From Flabesymbios commensalis (lineage: Eukaryota; Annelida; Polychaeta; Terebellida; Flabelligeridae): a stretch of 64,000 bases of DNA. Made by a program: the position numbers and the translations under genes. The first letter of the stretch is position 1. Every line of letters begins with the position of its first letter. The stretch is from positions 18,567,174-18,631,173 of the forward strand of contig OZ024915.1 of the NCBI GenBank assembly GCA_964017125.1, written 5' to 3'. Positions 43,931 through 55,620 of the stretch are shown piece after piece. Below the pieces are notes generated by a model, which was not told the DNA's origin, made no database searches, and saw nothing but the letters and a program-made list of their open reading frames with translations.

Positions 43931-44031
43931 ATGCAGATTGCACCTGCAACGTATTTGTTACATAGAGTTACGAGTCCTTCAAGACATCATACAACAAAAA
44001 CAATGACATTATATAGACCACTGGTTGGCTA

Positions 44032-44140
44032 TCCAGTGAACACGAAACGTTGGCCCAAATTCTATTTAATGTTAGCCTGCCGTCTGCGAATTTGGGCCAA
44101 CATTAACTGGGTGATCGATCGTCTCGCGTTTGCTGTGTGA
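44032..44140. repeat. Family A foldback
   Basis: CCAGTGAACACGAAACGTTG ... GTCTCGCGTTTGCTGTG; centre CGTC-TGC-GAAT, GCA on the - strand. Confidence 0.65.
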
Positions 44141-44149
44141 CCACGCTCT

Positions 44150-45530
44150 CAACCACCAGTATTCCATGTGTAAATGACGACTAATTTACCATTTAACTCG
44201 TTCCTTTTGTTGTCAAGCAGCCTTAATTAGCCGTACACCTTCTGTACAAGTCATTGTATGATGGGTGATTTAAAGAGTGAACATGTTAAACATATTGCAG
44301 TCAATTATACATCGTATGGTAGATTCAATAACACTATAATTGTATATAAAGTATATTCTGATCAAGGTCCCCATAAAGTTTACAATTCAAAGCACTAAAT
44401 CACCAAAAAATCGTGTATACATTCTATTTTTAACCAGCAAAAACAACACAATAATTGCCCCTGTACCCCATAAGAAAACCAACAGTATTAGTGAATTAGT
44501 ATTAATTAGTAAAAATAATTTGTTTTATTGCTATCGTGATTAAACATATTTGATTCATGGAGTTTATTTACCAGTAATTTATGATTCCATGTTCCAAGTT
44601 AGCGTGAAAAACAGGTAAACCTATAGTTTAATTTATTATTACAGGGAATATTAGCGACGCTACCAACCGATCAATAGGAAACGATGATGTGGCTAAATAA
44701 TTGTCAATGGTAATGTACAAAAATAGCTAACGGGCGTCTCCCAAAAGATGAATTGATGACAGATAGGATTAAGTTGATTACCGGAAGTGTTTCAGTGATG
44801 TGGTGTAACAAAGCGGAGATGATACCTCATAATGACATGGTGTTACATCCATGTACAGCTAGAAAACCCAACTCCGGTCTTTGTTCTGTTTTAGATCTGA
44901 ATGAATAACAGTGAATAACAGAGCGTAATCTCTCTGATGTGAGAGCTATTTGATTTAACCTGATTTGTTCTTCTCAGTTACAGAGAAACTACCCTGTTTC
45001 TACATAACACATGTGCTGGTGTTTAAGACGGAGAGATTGTCGTCAGTATCTGACCAGGTATCTGGTGTATTTAACTAATAACAATTTACAACGACAATAT
45101 GGTTGCTTAATCAACTTCTATTATGATCACTTTGCAAACATGACAATGGATAACTCCCGTCTCTTTAAAGATGAACTGATAGCAGATAAATATATAAAAC
45201 GGGGAGTTAAAATGTTAGTTTTAAAGGTTTTCTCCTATTTCTAACAATCGTATTTTAAAATGTTCAAGCATTGTTTTAAAAAGTCCGCAACTTTAGTTCC
45301 AATAAAGACAATCAATATCGGTTTGAACAGCTTAATGAGTCCATTTGTGCTATCTTACATTATTGCATTATTTTTTTCTGAAAAATGCAAGATGCGATTG
45401 ATTTTTTCAATACATTACAGTAAAATTTTACATCAAGAAAGTAAGTGGTGTTTTCTGCTTATGATTCACGTTATATAGTTGCGTAATTTTAGAAGCACGT
45501 GCCAGCTTCTGGGACATTCAAAGACAAACA
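44150..45530. other. Non-coding, nothing recognised
   Basis: Block 44745-44830 (GATTAAGTTGATTACCGGAA, GTGATGTGGTGTAACA) matches 10980-11050, a small dispersed repeat. Open frames at 45011-45244 and 45260-45478 have no recognised motif. Confidence 0.35.
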
Positions 45531-45549
45531 GCAGTAACTGATTATTGTG

Positions 45550-45950
45550 TCTTTGTATAGGATAAAGCCCGAGGAGGTCTACATTCTTAGCTGTGGAAAA
45601 AGCCGAGGCCGAAGGCCGTGGCCTTTTCCACAGCTTTTCCACAACTGTTAAACATGTCACAGTATTATACATTCTTAGCTGTGGAAAAGGCCGAGGCCGA
45701 AGGCCGTGGCCTTTTCCACAGCTAAGAATGTAGACCTCCGAGGGTTTTAACTGACTTAAAACACATCCGACCATAGTGAGTATTCTTCATAATTAACAGC
45801 TCGGTCGCACCCGACTGATTATAGCACCATATAGGCCTACCATGATAATTGATCTGTATTTGATAAACAATAACTCTCCACTCCCGGAATGTAGTGGTCG
45901 GACAAAGAAAATAATACAGTGGTGTGTTTTAAGCACAGATAACTGTTGTG
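45550..45950 (-). repeat. Family E repeat with duplicated hairpin
   Basis: The hairpin CATTCTTAGCTGTGGAAAA ... GGCCGAGGCCGAAGGCCGTG occurs twice (about 45583-45640 and 45670-45735). Both tips are GGCC-GAA-GGCC. TGTAGTGGTCGGACAAAGA follows. Confidence 0.75.
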
Positions 45951-46399
45951 GGGGTACGATATACAAATGGCATCATGACCACGATTAAAAATGAAACGCT
46001 TCAGATAAAATTCAGGAAAGATAAGAAAAGAGTGCAATAGTCTTTGTCGCTAAACAGTGTGGCATTCAATTATTAAGTTTGATCAAGGGTATTTATTACC
46101 ATGATAACATCACAAAGAGTAAATGAGTTTGGCCATGCGGGTAGGTAGTTATCATAAATGTTGTATTTTTAAGATACAAAATAAAGAGCATAATTGAAGA
46201 AGTTAAAGGTCATGTCTTAGGTAATTCCATGCCTTATATGTTGGACATAATATTATGTAAAACAACAATAAAATTGCTAATAACAATAATTGAAATTAGA
46301 CAATGAATTAACAAAATTGGAAATCTAAGGTGTTTGTTGATTGACATGTTTTTTTTACTTTGTTTTGTATCGTAATTAGCACAAAAATCAAGTGGTAGC

Positions 46400-46562
46400 T
46401 GTTTAATTTGAAATCACGATAAATGTCATAGCTAGCTCTTTCCGATTATTTTGAATGCCTATGTTATGGGTTTACGGCCATTATAATGTTTTTAATTCTT
46501 TCAGCGCGTGGATCGTCTCTAGACGTCAGTATTTGACGTCTAAATACGTGATATTCTGACCT
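46400..46562 (+). repeat. Family D remnant
   Basis: GCTCTTTCCGATTATTTTGA, GGTTTACGGCCATTATAATG and TCTAGACGTCAGTATTTGAC; right end missing. Confidence 0.55.
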
Positions 46563-46904
46563 TCGGGACTATAATATGCCCTGTATGCACGTTTGCGAAA
46601 GATTTAAACTGTTAAAAATGTTACAGTATTCTTTATTGTGTTCGGGGTTTCCTCTCGGGCCCCTTTGACATCGGTCCAAATTCATACAGGGCCGAATTGG
46701 CCGCTGGATGACGTCTCGCTGGCAGCCAGACTGAGGTAATTCATCAGTGTTTACTAAGCCTTTCTCTGGTCTGGATGTCCCCCTGCACTACATACTACAC
46801 ATTTCTGAACAGTTTTGAGTATAGTCTTCATACTTTTGTTAGCCTCCTAAGTTTCATCATTGCCATATAAATGATAATGATTTAAGTAGATTTTAACCAG
46901 TTAA

Positions 46905-47127
46905 CCTTTTCACTACCATACATGACGGAAATTTCCGTCGTCATTCGTCAATGAACGTAACCATAAAATGACACAAATTTTCGTCAAATATATACTACAT
47001 TTATGTATTTTTCGTCATTTGAAGCTGGAAATTGCGTTAGCAATTTCAGCTTCAAATGACGAAAAATAGAACTCCTACACTAGTATATCTGGATCCTGGC
47101 ATGCACCCCGGCCTGGAAGTCAAAGGG
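46905..47127. repeat. Family J TTAA foldback, complete
   Basis: 223 bp with TTAA on both sides (46901-46904, 47128-47131). Starts CCTTTTCACTACC and ends AGTCAAAGGG. Hairpin TTCGTCATTTGAAGCTGGAA ... CAGCTTCAAATGACGAA with apex TTGC-GTTA-GCAA. The hairpin core recurs, decayed, inside the UGT intron. Confidence 0.8.
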
Positions 47128-47129
47128 TT

Positions 47130-47890
47130 AAAGATGCATTAAAGTGAAGCTATTTAATTTACACAAACGTGTAAATACATTTTTTGTGTTGTATGTAAAT
47201 AATTTCATTTACTTGAAAATTTCAACAAGCCGGATTTACACGTATGTGAATAAAACGATTATTGTTTTTTTACTAAAACGTGTAAGTGAACAGGAAAATT
47301 ACCAAGAATTGTTCGGCTGAGCTGAGAAGATTCGGAATAAGTACAACAATAATTTCCGACAGAAAAATGGTATATCACAGAAAAGTTGAAGTTACGAATG
47401 ACCACATGTTTTGACTGCTTTATCAAGTTGACTTACATTGTTGATGGTATGAATTTATGTATATTTGATTTATGTTCAGGGATTGAGCATATATGCGCTT
47501 ATCTAATCTCCATTATTAAGCACTTAGCAATCTATTGCAGACAAAATATATAATTTCTTGAAATAAGCTAAATATGTATAGCTAAAATGTGTTTAGACTA
47601 TATGGCATCTTACCCCAATTATTGAAACGTAACATTGATCACATCAATATTATACATCTACTTCCGCTTATATTCCACTTTGCCAATGTCTATGCAACAG
47701 GTGAAGGTGAATATTGAGTAAAAATAAATTAATGAGAGTTTTAAGCTGCTATTGCGCACATAACGTTTAAACTCGACCAGACAAGGAACAAGATATAACG
47801 TAGGTAATAAAGAGCTACATATATACATGTACTTTAGTTTCAATCATACTTAAAAGATCGCAAACCAACAGTTAAAATTATTTTCTCTTT
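47130..47890. other. Non-coding, nothing recognised
   Basis: AT-rich, with no supported gene or repeat. Confidence 0.3.
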
Positions 47891-47894
47891 TTTC

Positions 47895-48270
47895 AGATGA
47901 GCTTACAAAGAAATAAGGCGTCTCTCAAGGATCAATACTATGGTATGTATCATTTATAATTTGTATAAATGATTATTTTCCATCTGCCAATGAAACTAGA
48001 AATACGTGTACATCTTTATTTGCTGATGACAAATGTTGGGTGTAGTATTCAATAACAATCTTTCGTGGCACCAACTTGCAAAAAAGGTAAGACAAGAATT
48101 ATTGTCAATGTCGAGTAAAATTAGAAAATATGTGTCATATTCAATACAAATCCTCTACTATAACTTCTATTTTCAATACTTCAATACTGCTGCTCAGTAT
48201 GGAGTAACTGCAATAAAGGCGACGTAGTAATACAATTACAAAAACAAGCAGCTAACCCGAATAATGCATT
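47895..48270 (+). mobile_element. Decayed LINE reverse-transcriptase remnant
   Basis: GVSQGSILW (about 47918-47944), ICIND, then LFADD (about 48019-48033) represent the RT palm. A deletion and frame change lead straight to LGVVFNNNLSWHQ (about 48036), the region after the palm. Broken and old; clade unresolved. Confidence 0.7.
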
Positions 48271-48314
48271 TATTTAGGAGTACGAAACATAATCCATAAA
48301 GTACATTCACGTAG

Positions 48315-48640
48315 AGAGGGATGTGGTGTAATGGTTAGAGCGTGGCACTTTGCAATTACCGCTGCCTGCCGTGCGGGCTCAAACTCTGCTAGAGGCAGGT
48401 TTTCAGAAAAATATCATGTTTCTCCCCTCTCGACATTGGGACATTTTTTCGATGTTTGTGTCCTTGGGCAAGGCACTTTACCCTTAAATGATTCACTTGA
48501 CTTAGGTGAAAATGAGTACCGGGTTGGACAGAAATGGCAATGACTACGATTAGTTCAATGCGCCGAAATGGCTGCAGAACTGTATGCTCTCCGTGGAGTT
48601 GGAATGGCACATGAAGAAACAGGTCCAGTGACCAGGGGGT
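48315..48640 (+). mobile_element. tRNA-derived SINE (second type)
   Basis: Head with A box TGGTGTAATGGTTAGAGC and B-box-like GGGCTCAAACTC. A body with CTTGGGCAAGGCACTTTACC and AATGAGTACCGGGTTGG follows, a block I know from several invertebrate SINEs. Unrelated to the dimeric SINE. Target-site duplications are not visible. Confidence 0.7.
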
Positions 48641-48649
48641 AAAACGTAA

Positions 48650-49675
48650 AATGGGAAAATATTATACACTTTATTTATTTATGGCTCTACTTGATTCTAC
48701 AAATGTGCTGAATAAAATGTTTTAAAAGAATATGTACATTCAAAATGGTGTGTTTTAACATGATCGCACATACTACTTCATGTATAAGATTAATTGAAAT
48801 ATTTGAAATTAATTATGTACCTAGGCCTAAATTTAGCTTGAAATGTCCGCTTTTATTTTTTATCAATGTTGCCCATATGTGAATTATAAATGTTTAATAT
48901 ATAGTTATAATTAACCATATAAATGTATTTGCATATTTACACGTTTGCGCAATATATATACTTGCATAGGCGGCTATAATAGACAGTGCATGGTAAGGAA
49001 ATTATATAAAATATGTCATACATTACTATGCACTAAAATAATCTTTGGAATCGAAAGTTGTCTCGACTTCGAACTTCCGCCTGTCGCAATGTTGCCACAA
49101 ATTGCAGAAAGCTTCATAATGAATCTCTCATATCGGTTTAGTCTCAGAATCAAGTACCGGCGATTTATTAGATTTTCTTGTCATCTTCTCAAGTGCCGTG
49201 TATTTTCTGCAAAATAAGCATGATAAACATAGTTGAACTAACAAAAAAATACACAACAGAATAAATCGATTAATTAACTGCATGTATTTTTAAGCATCAT
49301 TTAGGCTACTTATTTTACGCCATGCTAACAAGTATGGCCAATAAATCACCTTTTGATATTTTAAAGGCAAATACGCTTTGTTATTTATGGGTGTATTCAC
49401 CAATAAAACATATATAGTGTCGAAATCTACACATATCACATCAATAATCGAGTATGGCTACCACGTGAGAGACTCGGCTAATTCTGACTCGTCATTCCGT
49501 TCATGACATAACATGTAGTCTTCGAAACATGGGCCCAAATAACACGCACATTTATATAATAAATGTTGGAAAAATAAACTGATCAACTTACTTCATAATT
49601 CTTTTTGGTTGAAAATCCACATAATTAACATGAAATGAACTAATCAAAACTTAAAATTAGCTCATAAATAACATG
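48650..49675. other. Non-coding, nothing recognised
   Basis: AT-rich 3' flank of the transporter gene. No clear AATAAA on the - strand below 49853 was found. Confidence 0.3.
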
Positions 49676-49679
49676 ACAG

Positions 49680-49790
49680 CAAACTCAACACGTTGATCCA
49701 ATGCTGGTTTGTTGTTGGCCCAGCATAGGAACTAATGGATGCAACATAAATTTAATATTGGGCTAACATAATGTTATCGTGTTTGCGTAG
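49680..49790. repeat. Family A foldback, degenerate
   Basis: CAGCAAACTCAACACGTTGA ... TATTGGGCTAACATAATG; centre decayed. Confidence 0.5.
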
Positions 49791-49852
49791 ATTAAGTGTG
49801 GTAACACAATAATATTTTCTTTCAGAAAATATCACTCGAGGTCATGCCCCAT

Positions 49853-50050
49853 TTAAGGTCTATTTACTGATGCAATAATGTATTCGTACCTCGCACAAAG
49901 CCTATTTTCTTTAATAAACACTTCAGCTTCAGATATAGTTTGTTGCAGGGGTCGACCCTTGGTTTCTGGTAGACTGAATAACAGTAGTAACCCGGTAGAT
50001 ACTGACAAAACGCCATAAATCAAGAACGGTAGAAAGATGTCCCCAGCAGC
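49853..50050 (-). CDS. SLC22-type organic ion transporter, last exon
   Basis: 65 codons and TAA, after a GCTGCTGCAG acceptor in phase 0. Encodes the last membrane helix (FLIYGVLSVSTGLLLLFSLPE), the MFS signature PETKGRPLQQT and a short cytoplasmic tail. PETKG followed by L-x2-T-x3-A/E is typical of SLC22 proteins. Confidence 0.9.
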   Translation of the reverse strand, partial: AAGDIFLPFLIYGVLSVSTGLLLLFSLPETKGRPLQQTISEAEVFIKENRLCARYEYIIASVNRP

Positions 50051-50466
50051 CTGCAGCAGCAAAATTGTATAATATAATCAGTGTCTAGTATTTGTGGGTC
50101 TATCAATTGGTTCCCTTGAACTGGAGAGGTGAACAAGTCATGCTTTATCATTTTTATACAAATGTCGACCCTGCACACACAGTTTAACATTAGTTCAACA
50201 TTAGGCTGATCGAAGTTATCTGGTGTTTAGTATTTTCACATTGAGAAAATTTTCCGTTTTATTTTTTAAAATTACCATGTTATTATGCGCTTACTTAGAC
50301 AATTTTTGGTATGGGTACACTTAAGTCTGAGATATAAAATTAAACTTATCATGACTAGAATGATATTATCAAATGCTTGTGAAAATGTTATTACTGTATG
50401 AAATACAAATATTGTTACATAAGAACACACAGATGCAAAATATGTAATATGTGCAATAAATTTTAC

Positions 50467-50648
50467 CATAAATGCTATATAACTAGCCAAGGTGGCAGAT
50501 ATTCTGGCAGCACTTGATGTCAGATTTAGGCCCTGGTTACGTATATCCGTTGGAAACACTTCACAAGTATATGTCCAGTCAAGGGTAAATGTAGCACCGA
50601 TAAAGAACTTGCCAAGTACGGACAGGGCAGTGGCAAGCCAAGCTATAT
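50467..50648 (-). CDS. SLC22-type transporter, exon with helices 10-11
   Basis: 182 bp, acceptor TTGTTTAG, donor ATG|GTAAAA. Encodes LSVLGKFFIGATFTLDWTYT, the E-V-F-P-T-D-I-R-N-Q-G loop motif and SSAARISATLASYIAFM. E-x-F/Y-P-T-x-x-R is a hallmark of the SLC22 family. This stretch corresponds to two exons in the human genes as I remember them. Confidence 0.9.
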
Positions 50649-50739
50649 CTAAACAAAAATGTGCCAAATAGCAGGTACATATATCCGACATTTTGTACTA
50701 TTATTTATAATCAGGGTATTCAGTATATCAGTCATTTAG

Positions 50740-50968
50740 CCCTTTCAGCGTCTTTAGACGTCAGTATTTGACGTCCATAGACGTCAAGTACTGACGTCTG
50801 AAGACGATCCCCGCAATAAAAGTATTTAAAACAAATCTAGTGGCCGTAGACCTGTAACATTGGTATTCAAATGGAGCGGAAAGAGCTAATTCAGACATTT
50901 ATAATGATTTCAAATTGAAAACATACTTTGGTTTCCATGGTTTATACAGAAATATCAGCGTTGTAAGG
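50740..50968 (-). repeat. Family D foldback in a transporter intron
   Basis: CCCTTTCAGCGTC start, GACGTCCATAGACGTC palindrome, end CAGCGTTGTAAGG. TTAG precedes it. Confidence 0.7.
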
Positions 50969-50974
50969 TATAAT

Positions 50975-51125
50975 ACAGTGGTAACTGTTGTGGGAGACCA
51001 CCATCAAAGCACAGGAAAAGGGATCCTTTAAGACAGGAGGTTTTCCATAGCAGGGGCGTTTGAATGGAAAAGACGATTTTGGAAAATCGGTCTCCAATAA
51101 CAGGTCGGTCTACTGTAAGATCGGT
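50975..51125. repeat. Inverted-repeat element, ACAGTGG ends
   Basis: ACAGTGGTAACTGTTGTGGG and GGTCTACTGT ends with inner GGGAGACCACC / GGTCGGTC repeats. This resembles a common invertebrate foldback family, from memory. Confidence 0.4.
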
Positions 51126-51924
51126 GGTATGGGTGGCGGACAGGGTCACTTGTAGAGCTCAATTTTGAACGTTCAATAGATTAATTCACCATATAACGTT
51201 TTATTTTCTGAAATAGAACGTTTTATTTTTAGGTTGACAAATCGGTCTGTAAATCTGAATATATATAATAAATATATACATCGGCAATTTAGTCACGAAA
51301 AATACATCTCACTCAAACCATTCATTACAAAGACGTACGTTATACTGATAAAAAAAACTGTGGCTAAATACTGAAAATAATAATCAAATGTGATCAGATT
51401 TATAAGACCTAAAATCCCGCCTTTTTTCATTCGGAGAGCTAAGCGAATTTACTAGAGATTGTGTCCATTAAAGTGAGTGATTCATCATCAGTAGCCCCCA
51501 TGGCCTAAATTGTAAGAGATGTGCTTAGAAATTTTCAGGCTGTGAGGTCGATCCTTGAACAAGGCCGTTTTTTTAATTTTTCTGGGTTTATATTTTTCGA
51601 ACTTTAAAACTGACTTTTTATTTTTTATAAATTCATCTATTTCTATGAAAAGCTCGACGAATTGAAAATAGTAGTAGTCCAAATTTGTTTCAAAACATAG
51701 GCCCAACCCCATAAAATCGCATGTGTATGGCGAACGCTGATATCTTTATAGATCTGTATAGATCTGTTTTGAAGCACTGCGGAACTATTGATTATTTTCC
51801 TTCATCTTGTAAAGATATTTATCAAATCGATTATTGATCAGTAGAGAGATCAATAAAAAGATCAAACAGGCCTATTATACCTACTATACGACGTATATAA
51901 TCAGACTATAAGCCAGAATACAGG

Positions 51925-52038
51925 GTCCGTATTAGCGTACAAGTTACGATATATCGTAGGCTTCGGATTGGCCGGGATGTCCATCTTGACCCATCCGAAG
52001 CCTGCGAGATATAATGTAACTTGTACGAGACTACCGGT
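51925..52038. repeat. Family F palindrome in a transporter intron
   Basis: GTACAAGTTACGATATATCG at the left, GTAACTTGTACGAGA at the right, with a few mismatches. Confidence 0.7.
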
Positions 52039-52066
52039 CCTAAGAGAGACAGATGTCACAATTTAC

Positions 52067-52281
52067 CTGAAGGCACCAGTAGTATAGCAAACGACACAAC
52101 CCCTCCTAAAATGAAACTACCACCATAAGGAATAACTCTTCCCCAATATCTACACACAATGTTTATGAGAAAGTAGACAGGCATTTCCATGACGCCGGAA
52201 ATAATAAAGTTCACATATGGATTTCCATATAGGTTGGCTGTATTGAGAGATATCCCATAATACACAAATCCAGTCACAAAC
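52067..52281 (-). CDS. SLC22-type transporter, 215-bp exon, helices 7-9
   Basis: Acceptor CTCATCACAG, donor TCAG|GTAAAT. Encodes FVTGFVYYGISLNTANLYGN, then EMPVYFLINIVCRYWGR and SFILGGVVSFAILLVPSG. Y-Y-G-x-S-L and the E-x-P-x-Y helix are SLC22 features. 215 bp is the length I recall for the equivalent human exon. Confidence 0.93.
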
Positions 52282-52394
52282 CTGTGATGAGAGAACATAT
52301 CATGACATTTCAAAATTTATTCATTGTTGCAACTGTTATCTAATGTATAAAAATATAAATTTTGAAATGATGTAGATAATATGTAAGACATTAC

Positions 52395-52468
52395 CATGGG
52401 ACGCACATGGACATCGTCAATAATCGTATTTGAGGAGTTCGTACTAGATCCAAGGCTGTGTATGTTCT
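52395..52468 (-). CDS. SLC22-type transporter, 74-bp exon
   Basis: Acceptor TTTGTTTTCAG, donor ATG|GTAATG. Encodes RTYTALDLVRTPQIRLLTMS and the start of helix 7. L-x-R-T-P-x-I/L-R is the conserved end of the large cytoplasmic loop in SLC22 proteins. It joins its neighbours in frame (phase 0 in, phase 2 out). Confidence 0.88.
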
Positions 52469-52814
52469 CTGAAAACAAAAGTAAAACTATAAACAATAGT
52501 ACAGTCTCACCACGACAAAAACAAATCTACTTAGATATGACTTATTTTGTATAATTAATTAATATATTTTATGGCAGGACTTTGGTTTCATGCAACGAAA
52601 TTGTTGACTGAAAAATAAAGTAGCCTGATTAAACAATGTAAAATGTGATTATAGACTATATTGAATTCTTAGACAGTCTAACATGTCTAAGGAGATTTAA
52701 ACAGACCAGCTAAAAGGGAAATACAAATGAAAATAATTCCGCGCATGGTGGTGGTACATAAACTATATATTATATGGTACCCAAGTTGATAGATTTCGGC
52801 ACTTATAGTCTAGT

Positions 52815-54615
52815 CTTAGCAAAGACCATGTACAAGAAGACAGTCAACTCTCCCCAAAACGTGAAATCGCTCTCAGTGCTGTCCCCCGGTATTGGGAGTT
52901 GGAACTAATGCTTTTACCATCTATCAAGTATGATTTTACCATATTACGACGAGTAATTATGACATTGATCCTATTAAAAACAATACATACTTTACATCAT
53001 AAAAATCAGAAAGATAAGTATTACCGGAGGTTTACTTCTATTTTTTATCCAATTTTTTGTTGGTTAGTTATAAATACTTTTTAATTGTCTTCTTCCCTTT
53101 GGTACCTCAGGGGTTGATGCGCCCGTATAAACAAGTATGCATATTCATTGTTTACAAGCAACAGGTGACGACCAGCTAACACGAGGCGTTGACTCAATTA
53201 TTGTGTAATGCTGTTCAAAGGTTTGTAGTGCTGGCCCAGCATTACCCCATTATTGGTTCATCTTCTTCTTATTTGCTGACAGGTGACGATGTGTGCAAGG
53301 GTAGATACGGGCAAAGAAAACCAAGATAAGGGCAAAGGAAAGCATAATATTACTATATATTACAGTCTAATGACACGGATCATTTGTCATGTTTATCATT
53401 CAGAATATACCTGAACAGAAATATGTTGTTGATATAAAGCATGTTACTGTTACTGCTGATTCACCTGATCTGAGCGATTCTGTCACAGAATTAGCTTATT
53501 CAATGCTGAAATCATTCACTCTACAAACGGGTATTACCATTGAGGATGAGAATATTCTTGTATATATATATCAGTGGATATCTTTGTCCCAAAGTGTCGC
53601 GATCTGCATGTGATCAATGTAAAGTAATTTTGATGCCAGTAATAAATTGCATACCTTTGTGTCTAGGAAGTAATATTTGAATATTCAAGGTGTGGGGCTT
53701 TTGTTCCACGTCAAAACTTAATACAATTAATTGGTTCAAATGAACGAATTTTCGGAAATATACCTGAACACATTCTACATAGGAGTCACAACAGACATCA
53801 AATTATTACGTTCATCAAAGACACTAAATCACGTGCAAGTTGTGAATGTTTCACGTTAATATTACAAATTTATGTCCCGATTCGGCTACACCATGTACTG
53901 CGGGAAAACAATGAACACCTTATTACCAGTAACGGCAGGATAAGTTTTTTTTTATTAAAATTCAACTATAAATACATTTTGTCATAAAAATTAAAGTGTC
54001 TTGTTTTCAAGATATCAATATACTGCTAACGCTTCAGTCCTCAGTGACATTGATGACAGTGGTCTGAGAGAGAAGGCTTACATATGATAATTTTATAATA
54101 TTGCTTTTGTGTTCGCAATTTTTTTTTTTAAATAATAAAAGTTTGAATCAAAAGACACGTCTACCAAGTTATGGTTATTACCAATGTTTTGCCCCGATCT
54201 CCTTAGTGGTCGCTGTGCTTGATGGCATATCGTCACTCCCCTCCCGTTCTGTGCCCACATATATGTGTACTTTCTGTACACAGCTCTTCTGTTATTTAAA
54301 TGAAGACATTTTAATCTCTAAAATTGTATGATAATATAACATGACTTTTCTGCTATATTAGCAGTTATTTTCGTTCCAAAAATAAATATTGCAGAGATAT
54401 TGTCATAACTGTCAAACCTGGAAAAACATTATTTTTATTTGTAGGCTAAAGTGGGGAAATTATCACTTGTTTTATATGATGATACACTTGCTAAAGCGTA
54501 GTTCCAACTCCCGCTAAAAGGGGACAGCACTGCACAATTTATTACACGCATTTGTATAGTGAAATCCGTAAATCGATCATCTTGTTGTACATGGTCTTTG
54601 GTCTTAGTTTGTTAA
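52815..54615. repeat. Inverted flanks around an intronic insert
   Basis: The left flank has AAAGACCATGTACAAGAAGA and CAGTGCTGTCCCC...GGGAGTTGGAACTA. The right flank at 54495-54615 has the reverse complement of both. Between them is AT-rich sequence with a 74-codon + strand open frame (53389-53613) of unknown nature and a family A hairpin (about 53168-53280). May be an unrecognised transposon in the transporter intron. Confidence 0.4.
53168..53282. repeat. Family A foldback, degenerate centre
   Basis: CCAGCTAACACGAGGCGTTG ... TCTTCTTATTTGCTGAC; the middle GGTTTGTAGTGCTGGCCC keeps only a GTA trace. Confidence 0.55.
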
Positions 54616-54679
54616 CATGGTTAAGTTACGCCTGATTCAACACGATGACCATTCCACATTACATAAATAATAAACTTAC

Positions 54680-54827
54680 TTTCTGATACTGAAGTTCTTC
54701 ATGTGATTCTAGGTCCAGTTCTTCAAGCAGCGTCACTTTGTTCACTCTGGCCATTTTTCTAATGGTTTCTTCTGCTTCCTTATAACGATTACGTAACACC
54801 AGCCATCGTGGAGACTCTGGTATTAAT
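54680..54827 (-). CDS. SLC22-type transporter, exon with PESPRWL motif
   Basis: 148 bp, acceptor TTGACATAG, donor GAAA|GTAAGT. Encodes LIPESPRWLVLRNRYKEAEE and the charged cytoplasmic loop (ETIRKMARVNKVTLLEELDL...). PESPRWL with the following A-E-x2-I-x2-x-A-x-x-N is the SLC22/sugar-transporter loop signature. Confidence 0.93.
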
Positions 54828-55372
54828 CTATGTCAAACATAACATACATTGAGTACACAGATGATTTATTGTGTAGCCCACTTTTCATGTATACTCACAT
54901 TCATTTGATTCAGCTGATTCAATACCATGTTCACGTATCACGGTAATTTGAAGCTGACATAACCTACTATTTACATTAATTGTTGTTTTGTATAATAATT
55001 ATATGCACTTCTACGTTTTGGTCTTTATTTTCGTAGAGAAAAAAACTGTTCTCAATAATTCTTGAACATCACATTGTACAAGGACGTTTATAATACAATG
55101 ACAATCATCATATTGCTTTGTTTCACAATGTTGACATTTTCGCCACTCCTTTATTGTCAAAGGATTTAAAAAGAGCATATTACCATAATCAAGTCTGTCG
55201 TAAGAGCATTCTTAAACCCGAGTTAAGTTGTGTTTATATATTGGTGAATAAGGAGTCCGACTTTATCGATTTTATCGGTTGCTACTTCCATCACCCAAAT
55301 AATTTCGTTCGCCTTGAATTTCTAATGCTCTGATACTTATTGAAATTGTATCTAATATTTGCTTTATCTTAC

Positions 55373-55544
55373 ATGATGAATGCAATACCAAATACTACTT
55401 CAGCTCCTATGTTGAACAAAATTAAGTGTCTCCAGCTGGTAACTAAATATGCCACCACAGACGTCAGGACATATCCGGTACACCAGAATAGGAAATATAC
55501 AGATCCACAGAATACCCGCCATTTAGGACCAACATATTCACTCA
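55373..55544 (-). CDS. SLC22-type transporter, 172-bp exon, helices 5-6
   Basis: Acceptor TTTATCTCAG, donor CAT|GTAAGA. Encodes SEYVGPKWRVFCGSVYFLFW and two membrane helices. E-x-V-G-P-K-W-R is a strong SLC22 signature. It is one codon longer than the 169-bp equivalent I recall in human genes. Confidence 0.93.
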
Positions 55545-55620
55545 CTGAGATAAACAACAAAAAATATAGCGAGTCACAAATATGCATAGTCCTACCATTA
55601 AAATGTTATGTCAATGTTTA

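Noticed and set aside
9160-44140. Regularly recurring short palindromes as a CRISPR-like array
   Set aside because: Spacing is irregular over tens of kb, each unit has foldback ends, and the genes are eukaryotic with introns.
53389-53613. 74-codon + strand frame with fairly protein-like composition
   Set aside because: No recognised motif, start or splice context; kept only as part of the unclassified intronic insert.
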